Source of the DNA: Allobosea sp. 12-68-7 | GTDB lineage: Bacteria > Pseudomonadota > Alphaproteobacteria > Rhizobiales > Beijerinckiaceae | Direction: 5' to 3' | DNA length: 35,906 nucleotides | Assembly (NCBI GenBank): GCA_002279705.1 | Contig: NCCO01000006.1 | Span: 1-35,906, forward strand | In this document: positions 27,066 through 35,906 of the stretch, in pieces | Numbering within the stretch: position 1 is the stretch's first letter | Layout of the letters: each line of letters starts with the position of its first letter | Program-made: the position numbers and the translations under genes | Notes under the pieces: generated by a model | What the model saw: only the letters and a program-made list of their open reading frames with translations | What the model was told of the DNA's origin: nothing | Database searches by the model: none

Positions 27066-27893
27066 TCAGGCGGCGGGCACCAGTTCGAAGGCGTTCCCGA
27101 CGCGCCTGACGGTCTTGAAGCCTTCGACATGGCCTCCGGATACGATCCAGCCCTGATCGCTCGCTTGCCCGAGGATGTCGCGACGCGTCGCGACCGCGCC
27201 TGCGCCGTCGAGATCGAAGACGAGGCCAACCTCGGGGTCGGTCGCCTGCAGCGTCTCCAGATGGACCGCATCGCCCCAGAGCAGCAGATCTCGCCCGCCA
27301 TTCTCGATCAGATAGCCGCTCTGGCCGTAAGTATGGCCGGGCAGCGGGATCAGGGTCACGCCCGGGAGGATGTCATCGGAGCCGGTGATGGCGTCGACGC
27401 GCTCGGGGTAGAGGCGCTGCAGCGTCTCGGCGATGGCGAAGCCGCCGCGACGGTTTTCGGGCGTGCTCAGGCGCTTGTCCGCGTCGGTGAAGAAGTGGAG
27501 TTCCGTGGCCGGCACGAGGATGCGCGCATTCGGGAAGTAGGGCGCCTCGCCATCGAACAGGCCGAGCGCATGGTCGCCATGGAGATGGGTGATCAGAACG
27601 CGGTCGACGCTGTCGCGCGTCAGGCCGAGCGCCACGAGAGCGGAGCGCGCATGGCCATAGGCGTCTCCCCAGGATGTGCCCGTGCCCGCATCGACGAGGG
27701 TGACGCCGCCGGGCCCGCGCAGGACGAAGCAGTTGACGACGATCCGCAAGGTCGGCCGGCCCCAGGCCGCGATGGCGCCGTCGCGCGCGGCCGGGCCGGC
27801 GGCATGTGTCAGGACATCGATGGGCGCCTCGTAGAAGCCATCATGCAGGATCGAGACCTCGTAACGGCCGAAGCGGCGTGTCTGCTGATCCAT
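27066..27893 (-). CDS. Metallo-beta-lactamase-fold hydrolase
   Basis: A 275-residue MBL-fold protein. The zinc motif HxHxDH is present as THLHGDHALG (His103, His105, Asp107, His108), with further ligand candidates in PLPGHTYGQSGY and LLLWGDAVH. The arrangement and the LVDAGTGTSWG block resemble the group that includes N-acyl-homoserine lactone lactonases and related lactonases. Substrate cannot be deduced and no quorum-sensing genes are nearby. No signal peptide, so cytoplasmic. Convergent with recN. A small secreted protein gene lies 88 bases upstream on the same strand and may share the transcript. Confidence 0.85.
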   Translation of the reverse strand: MDQQTRRFGRYEVSILHDGFYEAPIDVLTHAAGPAARDGAIAAWGRPTLRIVVNCFVLRGPGGVTLVDAGTGTSWGDAYGHARSALVALGLTRDSVDRVLITHLHGDHALGLFDGEAPYFPNARILVPATELHFFTDADKRLSTPENRRGGFAIAETLQRLYPERVDAITGSDDILPGVTLIPLPGHTYGQSGYLIENGGRDLLLWGDAVHLETLQATDPEVGLVFDLDGAGAVATRRDILGQASDQGWIVSGGHVEGFKTVRRVGNAFELVPAA

Positions 27894-27981
27894 GAATGCC
27901 GTCCCTGCTCCGCAGAAACCCGATCACAGCGCAGGGCGTCGCGCCTTGGCAAGGCGGTGCGCCGGGCAGGCGCCATGTGCC

Positions 27982-28371
27982 TCAGTTCTGCGGGATGAAC
28001 TGCGCGTCGCTGATGGTGAAGGCGCCCTGCGCCGCGGCGACCGTGAATTCCAGCGCGCCGCGGCAGCCGGACGGCGCGACTGCGCCGGGCTTCGCGCCGC
28101 CACTGGCGCAATGGCGTTCGAGATAGGTGATGGTGTCCTGCGGCATGCCGGTATCGTCGAGGCGCACCGTGCCGCTGGCGTCCTGGGCGAGGCCGCCGCG
28201 GGCCATGGTGAAGCCGGAGACGGTGACGTTCTCGACGCGGATGAAGAGCCCGGCGAGCTCGGCGCGGCGCTGCTTGACCTCGGCCAGCGTCATCATCTGC
28301 GCGCCGTCCTGGGCGTGCGCCTGCGCGCTCGCCGCCAACACCACCGCCACAATCGCCCAACGCATCCGCAT
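27982..28371 (-). CDS. Small secreted protein of unknown function
   Basis: A 129-residue protein with a signal peptide (RMRWAIVAVVLAASAQAHA, cleavage expected after Ala20). The mature part of about 109 residues holds two cysteines (Cys88, Cys103) that could form a disulfide in the periplasm, and a beta-rich stretch LFIRVENVTVSGFTMA. I do not recognise a family. The ATG at 28371 is supported by GGAGAG about six bases upstream; the open frame extends 31 codons further, into a repeat. It lies upstream of the MBL hydrolase on the same strand, 88 bases away. Whether they cooperate is unknown. Confidence 0.7.
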   Translation of the reverse strand: MRMRWAIVAVVLAASAQAHAQDGAQMMTLAEVKQRRAELAGLFIRVENVTVSGFTMARGGLAQDASGTVRLDDTGMPQDTITYLERHCASGGAKPGAVAPSGCRGALEFTVAAAQGAFTISDAQFIPQN

Positions 28372-28444
28372 CGTTCTCTCCGCAAGCGGCGGCGGGATCG
28401 CGCGGCGGGCCTGAGTCGTCAAGGGCAAGCCGATCAACCCCGCT

Positions 28445-28552
28445 CCGTCATTCCGGGCGAGCAAAGCAAAGGCCCGGAATCCATCGTCGGGCGCTGCGCT
28501 CTACGATGGATTCCGGAGCGGCGCCGCTGGCGCGGCTTGTCCGGAATGACGG
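28445..28552. repeat. Nested palindromic intergenic repeat, copy 1
   Basis: Outer arms CCGTCATTCCGG (28445-28456) and CCGGAATGACGG (28541-28552) are perfect reverse complements. Inside them CCGGAATCCATCGT (28474-28487) pairs perfectly with ACGATGGATTCCGG (28503-28516). Transcribed, it would fold into a long double-tiered hairpin. The layout matches the element at 34384-34477 and resembles repeats common between genes in Rhizobiales. It lies between two divergent genes. Confidence 0.75.
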
Positions 28553-28721
28553 CGCATTTAGATCGTGGGGCGTGTCCTTTAAGGGTGCGATTGCCATCCC
28601 GGTTTCTTTCTGTCGCCATTTGCGCTATGAGCCCCGCAATCGATGGCTGCGCCCTGCGCCCGTCGCCGACATCCTGCGCCGTCATTCCGATTCCGCGCCG
28701 TAACCCTAGGCCCTCTGTCCC

Positions 28722-30932
<2,211 letters not shown>

Positions 30933-30971
30933 GGCGGCCCGCGTCCGATCGCCGGGCGGCGTCCGCCTTCC

Positions 30972-31046
30972 TCAGCGCAGGCCGAGGAAAGACAGGATGG
31001 CCAGGACGACGACGATCAGGCCGATGATGTAGATGATGTTGTTCAC
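30972..31046 (-). CDS. 24-residue single-span membrane microprotein
   Basis: A tiny gene starting with GTG at 31046 and ending with TGA at 30974-30972. The product begins MNNIIYIIG and continues LIVVVLAILSFLGLR, an almost wholly hydrophobic helix with a basic C-terminus, so an inner-membrane location is expected. GGGGG on the minus strand (about 31055-31059) is a plausible ribosome site eight bases upstream. Very similar 20-30 residue hydrophobic proteins ending in SFLGLR or the like are, to my knowledge, annotated in other alphaproteobacteria, but no function is established that I know of. It is convergent with the helicase gene, separated by 39 bases. Confidence 0.62.
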   Translation of the reverse strand: MNNIIYIIGLIVVVLAILSFLGLR

Positions 31047-31116
31047 GGAACTGCCCCCGGTTCGGCGGCAGGGCCTTGCGCCCTCCGCCAGGTCGACGAT
31101 GGGCAGTGAACCGCGT

Positions 31117-31148
31117 CTTCGCGCGAAAGTTCCCGCTCTCGCGCGAAG
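31117..31148. terminator. Inverted repeat between two minus-strand genes
   Basis: CTTCGCGCGA (31117-31126) and TCGCGCGAAG (31139-31148) are perfect reverse complements around a 12-base loop. It lies 34 bases past the end of the DUF2189-like gene and 71 bases before the microprotein start. It could terminate the former or be an operator for the latter. There is no U-tract. Confidence 0.4.
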
Positions 31149-31181
31149 CCCCGCGACCGCAGCGTCAGGCGAGGCCGGCCG

Positions 31182-31985
31182 TCAGCCGTCCACGACCTTG
31201 CGGTAGAGATGCCAGCTCGCATGGCCGAGCACCGGCATGACCACGATCAGGCCGACGAGCAGCGGCAGGCAGCCGAGCACGAGCAGCCCGCTGACCATCA
31301 GCCCCCAGATCACCATCACGCGCGGGTTGCGCTCGACCGCGGCGAGCGAGGTGCGCACCGCCGTGGCGACGTCGACCCGCCGGTCGATGATCTGCGGGAA
31401 GGACACCACCGAGATCGAGAAGGCGACGATCGCGAAGAGCAGCCCGACGGCGTTGCCGACCAGGATCATCGTCCAGCCGTCGCCGGTGGTGAAGACGGCG
31501 CGCAGGAAGTCCAGCGTCGAGACATCCGGCGGCAGGCCGAGCAGGCCCTGGTAGATCAACCAGGCACAGGCCAGCCAGGCGAGGAAGAGCCCGGTCAGCA
31601 TCGCGCCCAGCAGCAGGATCTGGCCGATCGCCGGCGAGCGCAGCAGCGCGAAGGCGTGTTCCCAGCCCGAATCGAGCTGGCGCTCGCGGCGCCGGCTGAT
31701 CTCGTAGAGCGCGATCGCCGCGAAGGGCCCGAGCAGGGCGAAGCCGCCGAGCAGCGGGAAGAGCAGCGGGAAGACGTTGAAGCTCACCGTCGCCTGCGCC
31801 AGCAGCACGCCGATGATGGGATACATCAGGGCGACGAAGGCGAGGTGGCTCGGTTGCGCCTTGAAATCCTCCCAGCCCAGCCTCAGCGCGTCGCGCAGAT
31901 CCCGGGTGGTGATGGTGTTGACGTGCGGCAGGGCAGGCGCATCCTCGCGCGGAACGCTGTGCAGATCGGCGTCGAGATTGGCCAT
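31182..31985 (-). CDS. DUF2189-like multi-span membrane protein
   Basis: A 267-residue inner-membrane protein with about six hydrophobic segments, an acidic soluble N-terminus (1-45) and the block LRLGWEDFKAQPSHLAFVALMYPIIG that recalls the DUF2189 family of alphaproteobacteria. FSISVVSFPQIIDRRVDVATA and SLAAVERNPRVMVIWG are further conserved-looking stretches. No enzymatic motif is visible and the function is unknown. The ATG at 31985 has GGGAG about eight bases upstream; the open frame extends 29 codons beyond but without a ribosome site. Divergent from ligA, with about 210 bp of shared upstream DNA. Confidence 0.78.
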   Translation of the reverse strand: MANLDADLHSVPREDAPALPHVNTITTRDLRDALRLGWEDFKAQPSHLAFVALMYPIIGVLLAQATVSFNVFPLLFPLLGGFALLGPFAAIALYEISRRRERQLDSGWEHAFALLRSPAIGQILLLGAMLTGLFLAWLACAWLIYQGLLGLPPDVSTLDFLRAVFTTGDGWTMILVGNAVGLLFAIVAFSISVVSFPQIIDRRVDVATAVRTSLAAVERNPRVMVIWGLMVSGLLVLGCLPLLVGLIVVMPVLGHASWHLYRKVVDG

Positions 31986-32190
31986 GGCGTGTCTCCCGGT
32001 TGCAGCCCGGTTCGCCTTGCAGCCCTTTGACGCGATCCTTGGGTCAACGGCCTGAAGGCGTCGAGCTTCCAATTCCCAGCGCGGTCACCATAGCCGAAGC
32101 CGGACGCCTTGTCGCAGGTGGCTCGAACACGAATGCGGGAACGGCGCCGTTCCTCCTGCCTTCCCACGACGCTGGCTTCTCGCCTAATGA

Positions 32191-34353
<2,163 letters not shown>

Positions 34354-34383
34354 ACCCTTCGACGTCCTCGTTCGGAAACACGG

Positions 34384-34477
34384 CGTCATCCCGGGCCTGC
34401 CCCGGGATCCATCGGAGGGCTCCGGAGCGCTGTGATGGATCCTGGATCGGCGCCGCTTCGCGGCTGGTCCGGGATGA
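34384..34477. repeat. Nested palindromic intergenic repeat, copy 2
   Basis: Outer arms TCATCCCGG (34385-34393) and CCGGGATGA (34469-34477) are reverse complements. Inner arms GGATCCATC (34405-34413) and GATGGATCC (34434-34442) pair as well. Size, tiered layout and the GGAT/TCCATC core match the element at 28445-28552, so they belong to one family. It lies between ligA and the AraC gene and might also end ligA transcription. Confidence 0.72.
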
Positions 34478-34583
34478 GGCTCCCCAGCCGGCGAGAGGCT
34501 AGGAAGAGCCGATCGGCGCTGCTGATGCGCCCGATCACTTTTCTTCAAGACGGCCCCGGCGCGATCGGGTTTAACCTCGCGCC

Positions 34584-35447
34584 ATGGATCTGATCACGCA
34601 GGAACAGGCGCTGGCCGAGACGCCGCTGCAGGCGGGAGAGCGCGCGCATCTCTTCGCCGCCCGCCGCTTCGACGGGCTGGAGTTCCTGGCGGCGACCTTC
34701 CGCACCCATGCCTATGCGCCCCATGCCCATGACACCTATGCGATCGGGACGATCCTGAGCGGTTGCGAGGTCTGGCATGCGCGTGGCCGGCGGCTCCATG
34801 CCGGCCCCGGCGATCTCGTGATGAACCAGCCGCTCGACGTCCATGACGGTGCGCCGAGCGAGGGCGGCTATCGCTACCGGATGAGCTATCCCGGCCTCGA
34901 TCTGATGCGGGAACTGGCGGCGTCTCTGACCGGGCGCGAGAGCCCCGGGACGCCCTTCTTCCGCGAACCCGTCGTGCATGATCCCGACGGCGCGGCGCTG
35001 TTCGCCGCCGCCCATCGCCTGCTGGAGGAGGGCGCGGATGCGCTCGCGGGCGAGGAGGCGCTGCTGCGAGCCTATGCCGCGATGCTCGTGCGCCATGCCG
35101 ATCTCGGCCCGCGCCTGATTGGGCGCGAGCCCGGACCGGTCGATCGCGCGCGGGTACTGATCGAGGCGCGGCATGACGAGGACCTCTCGCTCGCCGAAAT
35201 CGGCGCCGCCGTCGGCCTGCCGCGTCACCATCTGATCCGCGCCTTTCGGGCTGAGACCGGGCTGACGCCGCATGCCTTCCTGGTCGATGTGCGGGTCCGA
35301 CGCGCGCGGGACCGCCTGCGTCGCGGGGAGGCGCCGGTTGTGGTCGCCGCCGCCACGGGGTTCAGCGACCAGTCGCATCTGACTCGCGCCTTCAAGGCCA
35401 GGCTCGGCGTGACGCCCGGCGCCTTCCGCGCCGCCCATCTCTCCTGA
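34584..35447 (+). CDS. AraC-family transcriptional regulator
   Basis: A 287-residue regulator. The N-terminal cupin-like sensing domain (about 20-110) has YAPHAHDTYAIGTILSG and GPGDLVMNQPLDVHDG, typical of AraC ligand-binding domains. The C-terminal double helix-turn-helix domain spans about 190-285 (LSLAEIGAAVGLPRHHLIRAFRAETGLTPHAFL and VVVAAATGFSDQSHLTRAFKARLGVTPGAFR). The azlC gene follows 226 bases downstream on the same strand. AraC regulators with this cupin type next to azlCD are a frequent pairing, so it probably controls the transporter in response to an amino acid; this is inference. The start is the first in-frame ATG; the ribosome site is weak. Confidence 0.93.
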   Translation: MDLITQEQALAETPLQAGERAHLFAARRFDGLEFLAATFRTHAYAPHAHDTYAIGTILSGCEVWHARGRRLHAGPGDLVMNQPLDVHDGAPSEGGYRYRMSYPGLDLMRELAASLTGRESPGTPFFREPVVHDPDGAALFAAAHRLLEEGADALAGEEALLRAYAAMLVRHADLGPRLIGREPGPVDRARVLIEARHDEDLSLAEIGAAVGLPRHHLIRAFRAETGLTPHAFLVDVRVRRARDRLRRGEAPVVVAAATGFSDQSHLTRAFKARLGVTPGAFRAAHLS

Positions 35448-35488
35448 AAGGCTGCTTGTTGGACGCTCTCTCGACTGTCCGCGTTCGC

Positions 35489-35625
35489 TCTTGCCCTCCC
35501 CCCGCTTGCGGTGGGGAGGGTTGGGTGGAGGGCAGTGCCTCTCGGCGCCGGCGGTCCAAGGTCGTGCCTCGGCTTTGCGGCCCCCCATCCCTAACCCTTC
35601 CCACCGCAAGCGGGGGAAGGGAATG
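35489..35625. repeat. Large imperfect inverted repeat between araC-type gene and azlC
   Basis: The left arm (about 35489-35534) and right arm (about 35579-35625) are imperfect reverse complements over roughly 40 bases around a 44-base spacer. The shared core CCCGCTTGCGGTGGG (35501-35515) recurs inverted at about 35600-35614, with one or two mismatches further out. Such CCCTCCCC/CGCTTGCGG elements are common between genes in several alphaproteobacteria. It could act as a terminator or processing signal. Confidence 0.7.
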
Positions 35626-35673
35626 AGCCGCTCCCGGCCTCGATTGCCATCCCTTTCTCCTGAAGGCTTCCCC

Positions 35674-35906
35674 ATGTCCTCCCTGCGAGACGATGCCCTG
35701 CGGGGGCTGCGTGACATCGCGCCCGCCATGCTGGCGGCCGTGCCGATCGGGCTGCTGCTCGGCGCGCTCGCCGCGGGCAAGGGGCTGTCTCCGCTGGAGA
35801 CGATGGCGATGAGCGTGCTCGTCTTCGCGGGCGGCGCGCAATTCGCGGCCGTCGAGCTCTGGACGACGCCGGCGCCGATCGGTGCGCTGGTGTTCTCGAC
35901 GCTGCT
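35674..35906 (+). CDS. azlC: AzlC-family amino acid exporter, 5' part only
   Basis: The first 77 codons are in the window; the gene continues past the right edge. The product has RGLRDIAPAMLAAVPIGLLLG, GLSPLETMAMSVLVFAGGAQFA and AVELW, which are the AzlC N-terminal signature with two membrane spans. AzlC works with the small partner AzlD in export of branched-chain amino acids; azlD would be expected just beyond the window. GAAGG (35662-35666) lies seven bases before the ATG at 35674. Confidence 0.9.
   Translation, partial: MSSLRDDALRGLRDIAPAMLAAVPIGLLLGALAAGKGLSPLETMAMSVLVFAGGAQFAAVELWTTPAPIGALVFSTL

Noticed and set aside
28372-28721. Possible transposable element remnant at the palindromic repeat
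   Set aside because: No transposase coding, no target duplication seen; the element is only a nested palindrome like the one after ligA.

Overview
The window is GC-rich chromosomal DNA from an alphaproteobacterium, most likely a Hyphomicrobiales (Rhizobiales) member of the Bosea/Methylobacterium/Bradyrhizobium type. The grounds are the ampD-djlA-rnpB-mraZ order leading into a division and cell wall (dcw) cluster, an FtsZ with a long linker ending in [10 protein letters not shown], the lpxC-bamD-recN run after ftsZ, and intergenic palindromes of a kind common in that order. The genus is inference; the class is well supported.

Layout. 1-2230: the 5' end of an ampD-like amidase and a djlA-like co-chaperone (both minus), a frameshifted secreted lytic transglycosylase, and RNase P RNA (rnpB). 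2374-2890: the peroxide-defence gene ohr (minus) with a clear promoter and a palindromic OhrR-type operator. 3200-3250: the mraZ promoter, overlaid by four CCCA/CCCG units at exact 10-bp spacing that look like MraZ boxes. 3398-22968: the dcw cluster mraZ, rsmH, ftsL, ftsI, murE, murF, mraY, murD, [a PatB/MalY-type PLP enzyme], ftsW, murG, murC, murB, ftsQ, ftsA, ftsZ, all plus strand and mostly joined by ATGA/TGATG overlaps or short gaps. Two things depart from the usual alphaproteobacterial order: the PLP enzyme sits between murD and ftsW, and no ddl (D-Ala-D-Ala ligase) lies between murB and ftsQ. 23003-27057: a hairpin, then lpxC, bamD and recN. 27066-32000: genes separating recN from ligA, namely a metallo-beta-lactamase-fold hydrolase, a small secreted protein, a DEAD-box helicase with an unusual KKPYE-repeat tail, a 24-residue membrane microprotein and a DUF2189-like membrane protein. 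32197-35906: ligA, an AraC-type regulator and the start of an azlC transporter gene.

How they work together. MurB, C, D, E and F build UDP-MurNAc-pentapeptide. MraY and MurG turn it into lipid II. FtsW and FtsI polymerise and cross-link it at the septum, and FtsL, Q, A and Z organise that site. LpxC and BamD serve the outer membrane, the other half of the envelope. AmpD and the lytic transglycosylase belong to wall turnover and recycling. RecN and LigA are DNA maintenance genes.

I see no mobile element, CRISPR array, phage or defence system, and nothing I would call a wholly new system. The observations most worth a second look are the mraZ operator/promoter arrangement, the missing ddl with candidate CtrA sites in its place, the PLP enzyme inside dcw, the ohr operator, the transglycosylase frameshift, the 24-residue microprotein and the helicase tail.
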